DNA from: Holosporales bacterium
GTDB lineage: Bacteria; Pseudomonadota; Alphaproteobacteria; Caedimonadales; UBA9215
Direction of reading: 5' to 3'
Length of the DNA stretch: 7,718 nucleotides
NCBI GenBank assembly: GCA_003503995.1
Contig: DOCA01000184.1
Coordinates: 1 to 7,718, forward strand
Position 1 is the first letter of the stretch, and each line of letters begins with the position of its first letter. The translations under genes were made by a program, and so were the position numbers. The notes under the pieces were generated by a model. The model saw only the letters and a program-made list of their open reading frames with translations, ran no database searches and was not told where the DNA came from. This document shows, piece by piece, positions 1 to 6,391 of this stretch.

Positions 1-93
1 CGATTTTATAGGACCACCTCTTATAGTCCTTCAATAAAATTTAAATTAGTCGTTTGCCTTTCTAATTTCCCAGAAAAAAACGAGGCTATTAAA

Positions 94-120
94 ATTATAA
101 TACAAAAATAAGACTGTCAA
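94..120 (-). promoter_or_regulatory. candidate sigma70-type promoter, leftward
   Basis: On the minus strand a perfect TTGACA (120-115) is followed by a perfect TATAAT (99-94). The 15-nt spacer is about two bases shorter than optimal. Transcription would begin near position 87 and leave the window to the left, driving a gene that starts beyond base 1. Two perfect hexamers in an intergenic region are suggestive, but in such AT-rich DNA chance TATAAT matches are common and the short spacer lowers confidence. Confidence 0.5.
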
Positions 121-122
121 GT

Positions 123-153
123 TTTTGTGTTTGAAAAACAAGAGAACACAAAA
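123..153. repeat. 9-bp perfect inverted repeat next to the promoter
   Basis: TTTTGTGTT at 123-131 is the exact reverse complement of AACACAAAA at 145-153, with a 13-nt loop. The repeat ends two bases before the -35 hexamer of the leftward promoter. Only two of the nine pairs are G-C and no T run follows on either strand, so it is a poor intrinsic terminator. An operator for a dimeric regulator, or a chance AT-rich repeat, are both possible. Confidence 0.45.
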
Positions 154-215
154 GGGCACATTAACTAATTTTCAACACATACTTTCTCTATTTAATCCCA
201 ATATCTAAAAAAGAT

Positions 216-2315
216 CTACCCTTCAATCTTAGAAAAGTCTGCTACTTGTTCGAGAATTTTTTGAATATAGCCCAAAAGATTCAAGCGATTTTGACGCACG
301 TCTTGGCGCTCATCATTCACTTGCACATGCTCGAAAAAAGCATCAATGGGGGAGCGCAACGGGGCAAGGGTTGCCATAGCCTCTGTAAAATTACCTTGGG
401 ATAAAAACCCTTGAATTTCTTGTTGAGCACCAGACAGAATTTTATAAAGAGCTTTTTCTTCCTCTTTTTCAAAGAGTATTTCCACAGGATCTTTAAGAGC
501 TGCAACTTTTTCTTTACGCAAGATATTGGTCGCACGTTTATAGCCTGCAAACAGATTGGTTGCTTCTTGTTTATGGGTTTCAACAAAGGAAACAAGAGCA
601 TCAAGACGCGCTTTCATAACCGATAAAGGTTCTGAAAGACCCCTAGATAAAACAGCGTCAATGTAGTCATGGGCATACCCTTGATCCCGCCAATAAACTT
701 TAAGGCGCTCCATAAAAAACGTTTCAAGGTCTTTTAATACATCTGCTTTAGAAAGGGATTTATCTGCTTTTTTTGTGCCCTCATAAAGGTCAAAGGACGC
801 TGATAAAATACGATCCAAAGCCCAATCATAGTCTATCTCAAGGAATCGAATAACCCCAAGGGCCGCACGACGCAGAGCAAAAGGATCCTTTGATCCCGTT
901 GGTTTAAGACCAACACTAAAGAAACCAACTAAGGTATCAAGGCGATCCGCTAACGCAAGGAGTTGGCCAGCTTTTTGAGAGGGCAACGTATCGCTTGGAC
1001 CTTTTGGTGAATATTGATCATAAATTGCCTGAGCAACTGTTTCTTTCAACCCATCGGCCTTGGCATAATAAGATCCAATAATACCTTGAAGCTCTGGAAA
1101 TTCAAAAACCATCTCTGACATCAAGTCAGCCTTACATAAATGGGCAGCTTCCTTGGCATCTTGGCGCGCAATTGGCTCTTCTTTTTCAATCAAGTCGATG
1201 AGTTGCACAAGGCGCTCTTGCTTTTGGGCAAGGGTTCCAAGGTGCGCATGAAATACCGTTTTATCCAACTTCTGACCATGCGCAGCCAAAGGCTGTTTTC
1301 GATCTTGCTCATAGAAAAACGCTGCATCGGAAAGACGGGCTTTCAAGACTCGCTCATTACCAACAACAATAGCTTTACCGTCATCAGGCGCTATGATATT
1401 AGCAGCCACGATGAAATGCGGTGCAAAGGAGCCCCCTTTTTTGTGCACACTGAAATAACGCTGGTGCACTCGCATGGTTGTTCGTAAAAGCTCTGGGGGA
1501 AGCGACATGAAAGATGCATCAATATCGCCTAACAGGCATACGGGCCACTCTACTAATCCAGTAACCTCATCAAGCAACCCTTTATCATCAAGAATTGTTA
1601 ACCCATGCTCCGCACACAAATCATTGATTTGTTGCATTAAAACTTCTTGGCGCTCTTTCTGATCAACAATAACAAAAGCCTTCTGCAATTTCTGTACATA
1701 ATCTTCAAAACTTTTCACAGCAAAGGGAGATGGCGCCATAAAACGATGGCCAACGGTGATATCATTAAAGTGTACAAGAAAAGGGTCTGGATGCCCGTCT
1801 TCATTCATAGAAACCGTGAATTCAAGGGGCTGTCCATCAAAAAGGGCGCACCCTCCTTGGATAGGCCTTACCCATGTTTTCGTTGTCGTCGACCATGTCA
1901 TCTTTTTAGGCCAATGCAGTGTTTCAATAACGTTACGAATCACATTGGGTAAAACATTTTTAGTCGCCATGGCTGGAAAAGTTTCTACAAAGAAATAAAA
2001 GGTTCCCTTTGGCGTTTCACGAATTTCAAGGTCATCAAGGGTAACACCCGTTGATTTTAAGAAACCCTCAATAGCTTGCTTAGGGGCATCCGTTCTTGGG
2101 CCGCGGCGTTCTTCATGACGTGCATCTTGCTCCGTTGCCAACTCTCGCACAACAGCCACAAGGCGGCGGGGGCCCACATAACAAGAGATCTCTCCATGAG
2201 GTAATTGAAGGTCTTTAAACTTTTGCTCTAAAAGACGTTTAAGATCAACAGTTGCTGGCTTTTGCATTTGGGCTGGAATTTCACCAGAACGAATTTCAAA
2301 AAAGAAGTCTGACAT
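216..2315 (-). CDS. glyS: glycyl-tRNA synthetase beta subunit
   Basis: This is the beta subunit of the bacterial alpha2beta2 glycyl-tRNA synthetase, which charges tRNA-Gly in the cytoplasm. At 699 aa it is close to the usual length of about 690. The N-terminus MSDFFFEIRSGEIPAQMQ matches the family's LLEIGTEELPA-type opening. Other family landmarks are GPRRL (48-52), ERRGPRTDAPKQAIEGF (69-85), KKMTW (137-141), GHRFMAP (189-195), EVTGLVEWP (250-258), MRVHQRYF (281-288), CKADLMSEMVFEFPELQG (394-411), ALADRLDTL (454-462) and KPTGSKDPFALRR (471-483). The last ~110 residues are the helical DALR-like anticodon-binding region, with a typical SPIDAFFEHVQVN stretch (655-667). The ATG at 2315 sits 9 nt after an AGGGG Shine-Dalgarno site inside the end of glyQ. 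The gap to glyQ is 4 bases, so the two are surely co-translated. The gene looks intact. Confidence 0.97.
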   Translation of the reverse strand: MSDFFFEIRSGEIPAQMQKPATVDLKRLLEQKFKDLQLPHGEISCYVGPRRLVAVVRELATEQDARHEERRGPRTDAPKQAIEGFLKSTGVTLDDLEIRETPKGTFYFFVETFPAMATKNVLPNVIRNVIETLHWPKKMTWSTTTKTWVRPIQGGCALFDGQPLEFTVSMNEDGHPDPFLVHFNDITVGHRFMAPSPFAVKSFEDYVQKLQKAFVIVDQKERQEVLMQQINDLCAEHGLTILDDKGLLDEVTGLVEWPVCLLGDIDASFMSLPPELLRTTMRVHQRYFSVHKKGGSFAPHFIVAANIIAPDDGKAIVVGNERVLKARLSDAAFFYEQDRKQPLAAHGQKLDKTVFHAHLGTLAQKQERLVQLIDLIEKEEPIARQDAKEAAHLCKADLMSEMVFEFPELQGIIGSYYAKADGLKETVAQAIYDQYSPKGPSDTLPSQKAGQLLALADRLDTLVGFFSVGLKPTGSKDPFALRRAALGVIRFLEIDYDWALDRILSASFDLYEGTKKADKSLSKADVLKDLETFFMERLKVYWRDQGYAHDYIDAVLSRGLSEPLSVMKARLDALVSFVETHKQEATNLFAGYKRATNILRKEKVAALKDPVEILFEKEEEKALYKILSGAQQEIQGFLSQGNFTEAMATLAPLRSPIDAFFEHVQVNDERQDVRQNRLNLLGYIQKILEQVADFSKIEG

Positions 2316-2319
2316 GGTT

Positions 2320-3267
2320 TTACGCCCCTACGCTTGCTGATGTTGATGTAGGTGAACGAGAGGTGTCCGTTTGCTGTTGCAGATATTGCTCACAACACCC
2401 TCGAGCAAGGTCTCTTACACGACCAATATAACTTGCGCGCTCAAGCACACTAATGACACCGCGTGCATCTAATAAATTAAACAAATGGCTAGCTTTTAAC
2501 GCTTGGTCATAGGCTGGCAAAACACATCCTTTTTCAAGGAGACTCTGACATTGTTTTTCAGCCGCTTTGAATTCACTTTCTAGTTTCTCAACATCAGCGT
2601 GATCAAAGTTAAAGGCTGAAAACTCCCGTTCATTTTGATGAAAAATATCACGGTATATAATCTTGCGATCGCCTTCGGCACCGTTCCAATCAAGATCAAA
2701 CAAACTCTCAACACCTTGAGCAACACAAGCACACCGCTCTAAACCATAGGTCAACTCAACAGGAACAGGTGCACATTCCGCCCCTCCTAGCTGTTGAAAA
2801 TAAGTAAACTGCAACACTTCTTGACCGTCACACCATACTTCCCAACCAAGACCAGAAGCGCCAAGGGTTGGCCCTTCCCAATTGTCCTCCACAAAGCGAA
2901 TGTCATGGATCGCGGGATCAATACCGATGGCTTTAAAACTTTCCAACATAAGCTCTTGAATATCATCGGGGGAGGGTTTCATGATCACTTGAAATTGGTA
3001 ATAGGACTGCACCCGATTGGGGTTATCTCCATAGCGACCATCCGTTGGACGACGGCACGGCTGCACATAGGCGGTGCGCCATGGCTTGGTGCCAAGGGTC
3101 CGCAAGGTTGTTGCAGGGTGAAAAGTACCGGCACCCATTTCTAAATCATAAGGCTGCATAATCGTACAGTCTTGCTCTCCCCAAAAGGCTTGGAGCTTCA
3201 GAATAATGCTTTGAAAGCTTTTGTCTTTGGTTGAAAGACCTTTAGAAGATTTCGATGTGGTTGTCAT
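2320..3267 (-). CDS. glyQ: glycyl-tRNA synthetase alpha subunit
   Basis: This is the catalytic alpha subunit, a class II aminoacyl-tRNA synthetase that forms glycyl-adenylate and works with GlyS. Class II motif 2 is visible as AYVQPCRRPTDGRYGDNPNR (67-86), followed by YYQFQVIMKPSP (89-100). RFVEDNWEGPTLGASGLGWE (124-143), FTYFQQLGGAEC (154-165) and the motif 3 segment TYGLERCACVAQGVESLFDL (173-192) are also present. It has 315 aa against about 300 in the family. The excess is a ~16-residue N-terminal lead and a Ser/Thr-rich tail (299-315). The ATG at 3267 is the only possible start: an in-frame TGA lies two codons upstream, and no ATG, GTG or TTG occurs before the conserved FQSIILKLQAFW. No good Shine-Dalgarno site precedes it. 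A 9-codon open frame ends on its ATG (see 3264-3293). Confidence 0.97.
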   Translation of the reverse strand: MTTTSKSSKGLSTKDKSFQSIILKLQAFWGEQDCTIMQPYDLEMGAGTFHPATTLRTLGTKPWRTAYVQPCRRPTDGRYGDNPNRVQSYYQFQVIMKPSPDDIQELMLESFKAIGIDPAIHDIRFVEDNWEGPTLGASGLGWEVWCDGQEVLQFTYFQQLGGAECAPVPVELTYGLERCACVAQGVESLFDLDWNGAEGDRKIIYRDIFHQNEREFSAFNFDHADVEKLESEFKAAEKQCQSLLEKGCVLPAYDQALKASHLFNLLDARGVISVLERASYIGRVRDLARGCCEQYLQQQTDTSRSPTSTSASVGA

Positions 3268-3293
3268 GTGTCAAACGCTATTTTAAGGAACAT
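3264..3293 (-). other. possible 9-codon leader ORF overlapping the glyQ start
   Basis: An ATG at 3293 opens a short frame encoding MFLKIAFDT. It ends with a TGA that overlaps the glyQ ATG as ATGA, the arrangement typical of translational coupling. Upstream is TATATA (3308-3303) about ten bases before this ATG. There is no Shine-Dalgarno site for either start. The frame may be chance, since short frames are frequent. It is recorded because glyQ otherwise lacks an evident ribosome binding site. Confidence 0.2.
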
Positions 3294-3333
3294 AAATTGA
3301 CTATATATAAAGCGCTTCAAAAAAACCAGTGCT
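3268..3333 (-). promoter_or_regulatory. nfeD-glyQ spacer, possible weak glyQS promoter
   Basis: This 66-base gap is the largest between minus-strand genes in the window, so an independent start for glyQS is plausible here. The minus strand holds TTGAAG (3320-3315) with TTTATG 18 nt further on (3296-3291), and a separate TATATA (3308-3303). None makes a strong promoter. TAAAGC/GCTTTA arms flank a T7 run, but no T run follows the second arm, so this is not a convincing terminator. There is no room for a T-box-like leader. Confidence 0.3.
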
Positions 3334-3810
3334 TTAGTTAACCACGTCATCCACAGGCTCAACCCTAAGAACAGTGCTTTCAATAGCTATGATTTTTACT
3401 TTTGCACCACTATTCGCATCGGGGCCACGCACAGTCCAAAAACTAGCGCCCACTTTCTCTTTACCAACCCCATTGACGATAGGTTGTGAAAGCTGAATGA
3501 CACGGCCAATATATTGAGCCCCTCCTTGATTCAAGGTAGGGTGATCTGTTTTTGACGGGTTTTTAGATTGATACTTTTTCCAGGCCACGACACTCACAAC
3601 GGAAAACAGCGCAAAGATAATAAGCTCAACAGAGGTATCTAAGGAGGGGAAAAGCGCCGCCAATCCGCCAACGATCAGCGCAGATACGCCCATCCATAAA
3701 AAGAACGTGCCTGGCACAACAACTTCGATAATGAAAAGCACAACGGCGAAAAGCCACCAATGCCAATAAACAAAATCCGTATTCATAAGATCCATAATGA
3801 AAGCGTTCAT
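3334..3810 (-). CDS. NfeD-family membrane protein, partner of the SPFH protein
   Basis: This is a short NfeD-type (NfeD1b-like) inner-membrane protein of 158 aa. Hydrophobic segments lie at about 17-33, 35-55 and 61-77. A basic linker (78-91) follows, then a C-terminal OB-fold-like beta domain (95-152) containing IGRVIQL, VGASFWTVRGPD and a final LRVEP, all typical of the family. The long serine-protease domain of larger NfeD proteins is absent. Such short NfeD proteins are encoded beside SPFH/stomatin genes and are thought to assist them in membrane microdomains. The ATG at 3810 lies 9 nt after an AGGA whose bases overlap the TAG stop of the SPFH gene, 11 bases upstream. That supports this start over later in-frame ATGs at 3795 and 3786. 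The role of the pair is known only in broad terms. Confidence 0.9.
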   Translation of the reverse strand: MNAFIMDLMNTDFVYWHWWLFAVVLFIIEVVVPGTFFLWMGVSALIVGGLAALFPSLDTSVELIIFALFSVVSVVAWKKYQSKNPSKTDHPTLNQGGAQYIGRVIQLSQPIVNGVGKEKVGASFWTVRGPDANSGAKVKIIAIESTVLRVEPVDDVVN

Positions 3811-3821
3811 CTGACTTTTTC

Positions 3822-4733
3822 CTACTTTTTAAAAGCATCTTTAGCAAGTTCAGCCACACCACCCAAAGCACCAATCACACTGGAAGACTCAAGAGGCATA
3901 AAGATAATTTTACTATTATCTGCTGACGCAACATGCTTTAAAGAATCCACATATTTTTGAGCCACAAAGTAATTGATAGCTTTGACGTCTCCTTTGGCAA
4001 TGGCATCAGAAACCATCTGAGTCGCCGCAGCCTCTGCTTGAGCAGAACGTTCTCTGGCTTCAGCTGCTCTAAATTCAGCTTCTTTATCTCCTTCGGCCTT
4101 TAGAATCGCAGCTTGACGTCGCCCCTCAGCCTCTAGGATAGCCGCCTCTCGCACGCCTTCTGCCTCTAGAATCGTTGCGCGTTTTTCGCGTTCAGCTTTC
4201 ATCTGACGCGCCATGGATTCAACCAAATCCTGGGCCGGTGTAATATCTTTGATTTCAATACGCGTCACCTTCACTCCCCAAGGATTTGTCGCATCATCAA
4301 TCACACTCAATAAAGTTGCATTAATTTTCTCGCGGTTTGAGAGCAAACCATCTAAAACCATTTCCCCCATAACCGTTCTAATATTTGTCATGGTAAGGTT
4401 TACAATAGCATTTTCCAAACCAGCCACTTCATAGGCGGCTTTGACACTATCGATAATTTGAAAGAAAACCACCCCATCTACACGCACCATAGCGTTGTCC
4501 TTGGTTATAACATCTTGGGAGGGAACATCAATAACCTGCTCACGCACACTAATTCTAGCGCCAATACGATCCACAAAAGGTACGATAATATTAAGCCCTG
4601 GACGCAAAAGGCCTGTAAATTTTCCAAAACGTTCAACCGTCCATTCCTCACTTTGAGGAACAGATTTGATCCCCATATAAATAACCAAAACAGCCAAAAC
4701 CACAATGGCGATAACGAAGGTTGAAAATTCCAT
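3822..4733 (-). CDS. qmcA: SPFH/band 7 (stomatin-like, QmcA-type) membrane protein
   Basis: This 303-aa protein matches the length and layout of QmcA/paraslipin proteins. It has one N-terminal membrane segment (5-22), and then the SPFH/PHB domain opens with SVPQSEEWTVERFGKF (24-39). LRPGLNIIVPFVDRI (43-57), the conserved REQVIDVPSQDVITKDNAMV (64-83) and MGEMVLDGLLSNREKIN (122-138) follow. WGVKVTRIEIKDITP (152-166) comes before an Ala/Glu-rich coiled coil (about 170-245). The C-terminal part YFVAQKYVDSL...SKIIFMPLE resembles the family's oligomerisation region. Such proteins form large ring or cage assemblies at the membrane and are linked to membrane organisation and protein quality control. 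The ATG at 4733 follows an AAGGA site lying in the last codons of bufC. nfeD is immediately downstream, as in E. coli qmcA-ybbJ. The symbol is given by family resemblance. Confidence 0.93.
   Translation of the reverse strand: MEFSTFVIAIVVLAVLVIYMGIKSVPQSEEWTVERFGKFTGLLRPGLNIIVPFVDRIGARISVREQVIDVPSQDVITKDNAMVRVDGVVFFQIIDSVKAAYEVAGLENAIVNLTMTNIRTVMGEMVLDGLLSNREKINATLLSVIDDATNPWGVKVTRIEIKDITPAQDLVESMARQMKAEREKRATILEAEGVREAAILEAEGRRQAAILKAEGDKEAEFRAAEARERSAQAEAAATQMVSDAIAKGDVKAINYFVAQKYVDSLKHVASADNSKIIFMPLESSSVIGALGGVAELAKDAFKK
4080..4178 (-). repeat. three 33-nt units encoding an 11-residue coiled-coil repeat
   Basis: Within the SPFH gene, residues 186-218 are three consecutive 11-residue units: ATILEAEGVRE, AAILEAEGRRQ and AAILKAEGDKE. 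An 11-residue period is the hendecad pattern of a nearly straight coiled coil. Repeats of this sort are normal in SPFH proteins. The units have diverged at the DNA level, so this is an old protein repeat rather than a recent duplication. Confidence 0.8.
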
Positions 4734-4738
4734 TTTTT

Positions 4739-5524
4739 TTACATCCTTATGAGTAATTTTTTGTCAAATAACAGCGTGATAAAACTTGCAAAGACAGCTT
4801 CGTCTTCTTGTTCTGCAAACATAGCAGCAAGGTCTTCAAATGAACAGGGGGCTTTTTGCAAAGCTTCTAAGGCTTTAAAAGCAACTGGACTCATTTTTTC
4901 AACACAACTTTTGCTTTCCGCTGGATAAAATAAATAACAGTCATAGGTTTTATTAATTTCAAACCCTTCTTTTATCCCACCCTCTTCTTTATCATTGGCA
5001 GCTATCTTAACAACCTCGATAATATCTTGAATATTATAAGTTGTTTTAAGAAGTTGAATTGCCGGCGCCAACATCACAATAAGACTGCCAAAAACCTCTT
5101 CATCAAAGGTTGCTAAATCCTGAAGAGACAAAGTTTGAGCATCCGCCCCGTAATAACAAGCGTGCTGAGCCCACTCAAAACCAGCAACCTCCCCCCAATA
5201 CCCATAATTATTTTCACGCCCAACACCCTCAAAATAACCAACAAAATTATGTCCATAATGAAGAAGAGCTGCTTTTTGAGGGAGGTTTTTTTCAATAAAT
5301 TTGTAAGCCTTATGGCGAAAAAAATCTTCCCCTACCAGCTTTTCACAAGCAGGGAAAGCATCAGCTAAAACACTAGAAAGACTTCCCATAATATTATTTT
5401 TATAGATGGCAAAACGCTCTTGTGCCTCTTTATTTTCGTAGGGCAAATAGGTTTCTAAAAAGTCCTTTGCATTTTGAGACGTTGAAGCTTCTTTAAAAGC
5501 ATGTTGTAAGTTCTTAAGCAACAT
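4739..5524 (-). CDS. bufC: DUF2063 MNIO-partner protein (BufC/HvfC type)
   Basis: This 261-aa protein belongs to the DUF2063 family, the usual partner of DUF692 oxidases. In related systems the partner binds the precursor peptide and presents it to the enzyme. Family signatures are RFAIYKNNIMGSLSSVL (37-53), AFPACEKLVGEDFFR (56-70), a LLHYGHNF stretch (87-94) and EVAGFEWAQHACYYGADAQTL (112-132). The C-terminal part (about 140-261) is more diverged and probably forms the peptide-recognition domain. The start is the ATG at 5524, with AGGTGG 9 nt upstream (5539-5534). It overlaps the end of bufB by 11 bases, implying translational coupling. A longer reading from 5614 would add 30 residues without family similarity and overlap bufB by about 100 bases. 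The SPFH gene follows after 5 bases. The family call is firm; the detailed role is inferred from relatives. Confidence 0.9.
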   Translation of the reverse strand: MLLKNLQHAFKEASTSQNAKDFLETYLPYENKEAQERFAIYKNNIMGSLSSVLADAFPACEKLVGEDFFRHKAYKFIEKNLPQKAALLHYGHNFVGYFEGVGRENNYGYWGEVAGFEWAQHACYYGADAQTLSLQDLATFDEEVFGSLIVMLAPAIQLLKTTYNIQDIIEVVKIAANDKEEGGIKEGFEINKTYDCYLFYPAESKSCVEKMSPVAFKALEALQKAPCSFEDLAAMFAEQEDEAVFASFITLLFDKKLLIRM

Positions 5525-6389
5525 TTTTCTGATCCACCTGCCCCATAATATCCTGGGCTTTATAGGATTCCTCACATAACTCTTGGAAGGTGGGGAAATC
5601 TTGATCCCATTCAATCAATGTTAAAACGGGGCCACTTTTCGCAACGGTATATCTGTACAAATCCCACACCTTTTGACAAACGTGACGGTTGTGAGTATCT
5701 ACAAGAAGCGTTTCTTTTTCTTGATTTCTTTTTTCAATCACGCGCTCCGTATGGCCAGCCAAATGAATCTCTTGAACAGAATCAAGATTCATAGCATCAA
5801 TATAAGCATAAGGATCAAAATGATGATTGTGGGATTGCACAAAAATGTTATTTACATCTAGCAACAACTTACAGCCTGTGCGTTTTGCAAGGGTATTTAA
5901 AAGCTGAGGCTCTGTTAAAACACCTTCTTTGAATTGAATATAAGTCGACGGGTTTTCAACAAGAATTTCCTGCCCTAGAAAATCTTGGGTAATGTCGATG
6001 TTCCGACACAACCGATCTAATGTCTCCTGGGTATAAGGCAAGGGGAGTAAATCATTGAGATGAGCATTGCCACTAGCGCTCCACGAGACATGGTCGGAAA
6101 ATTGAAAAGGCTCAAACCGCTTAATCAGATCTTTCAAAATTTGCAGATGTTGACCATCGGGCTCTTGATCGCTACCCAAGGAAAGACCCACACCATGAAA
6201 ACTTAACGGATAGTGCTCTCGGATTTTTGTGAGGTGATAAAGGCTCGGGCCTCCCCCAAAGAAATTCTCAGGGTGCACTTCAAACCAACCAATTTTTGGC
6301 GGCAGTTGCTCAAGAGCTTCTTGGTAATGTTTATAACGAAGGCCCACACCTCCAAGAGATGTAGGCCTTTTTTGATGAGTGGTGAGCAC
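5514..6389 (-). CDS. bufB: DUF692 multinuclear non-heme iron oxidase (MNIO, BufB type)
   Basis: This 291-aa DUF692/MNIO enzyme has a TIM-barrel fold. Members such as MbnB, HvfB and BufB use a multi-iron centre and oxygen to modify cysteines in precursor peptides into metal-binding heterocycles. Metal-site and core motifs are all present: GVGLRYKHY (14-22), WFEVHPENFFGGG (35-47), SFHGVGLSLG (63-72), SDHVSW (98-103), LNDLLPLPYT (111-120), ILVENPSTY (142-150), LLLDVNNIFV (175-184), EIHLAGH (207-213), LVDTHNRHV (229-237) and LIEWD (258-262). No expected His, Asp or Glu ligand position appears lost, so the enzyme should be active. It starts with GTG at 6389, two bases after the bufA stop. The upstream ribosome site is only a purine-rich GAAGAAGA from the bufA tail, so translation probably depends on that of bufA. 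It acts in the cytoplasm before BufA export. Confidence 0.95.
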   Translation of the reverse strand: MLTTHQKRPTSLGGVGLRYKHYQEALEQLPPKIGWFEVHPENFFGGGPSLYHLTKIREHYPLSFHGVGLSLGSDQEPDGQHLQILKDLIKRFEPFQFSDHVSWSASGNAHLNDLLPLPYTQETLDRLCRNIDITQDFLGQEILVENPSTYIQFKEGVLTEPQLLNTLAKRTGCKLLLDVNNIFVQSHNHHFDPYAYIDAMNLDSVQEIHLAGHTERVIEKRNQEKETLLVDTHNRHVCQKVWDLYRYTVAKSGPVLTLIEWDQDFPTFQELCEESYKAQDIMGQVDQKNVA

Positions 6390-6391
6390 GC

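Larger units (their letters stand above)
1..215. other. AT-rich intergenic region downstream of glyS
   Basis: No coding region is supported here. The stretch is strongly AT-rich. It holds a perfect 9-bp inverted repeat (123-131 with 145-153) and a consensus-like promoter pointing left (94-120), both listed separately. Near the left edge the minus strand has a purine-rich AGAGGTGG (21-14) that resembles a Shine-Dalgarno site. No start codon follows it at normal spacing before the window ends, so its role is unclear. It lies in a weak 5-bp inverted repeat, AGGAC (10-14) with GTCCT (26-30). No GC-rich stem followed by a T run, which would mark a classical terminator for glyS, was found. Confidence 0.6.

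Noticed and set aside
121..153. Intrinsic terminator for glyS
   Set aside because: The inverted repeat has only two G-C pairs and no T run follows it on the minus strand, so it does not meet the usual terminator pattern.
1140..1487. 115-codon open frame on the plus strand inside glyS
   Set aside because: It is antisense to a strongly conserved gene, its product has no recognisable domain, and no promoter or ribosome site was seen. A shadow of glyS codon use.
2794..3144. 116-codon plus-strand open frame inside glyQ
   Set aside because: Antisense to the conserved catalytic core of GlyQ, with no recognisable domain. A shadow frame.
3268..3333. T-box or other glycine-sensing leader before glyQ
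   Set aside because: The spacer is only 66 bases, with no conserved T-box sequence or specifier-loop-like structure. T-boxes on glycyl-tRNA synthetase genes are a Gram-positive feature.
4080..4178. Recent tandem duplication in the SPFH gene
   Set aside because: The 33-nt units have diverged in DNA sequence, and hendecad repeats of this type are normal in SPFH coiled coils.
5525..5614. 30-residue N-terminal extension of bufC from an upstream ATG at 5614
   Set aside because: It would overlap bufB by about 100 bases and shows no family similarity. The ATG at 5524 has a good AGGTGG site at correct spacing and fits the DUF2063 N-terminus.
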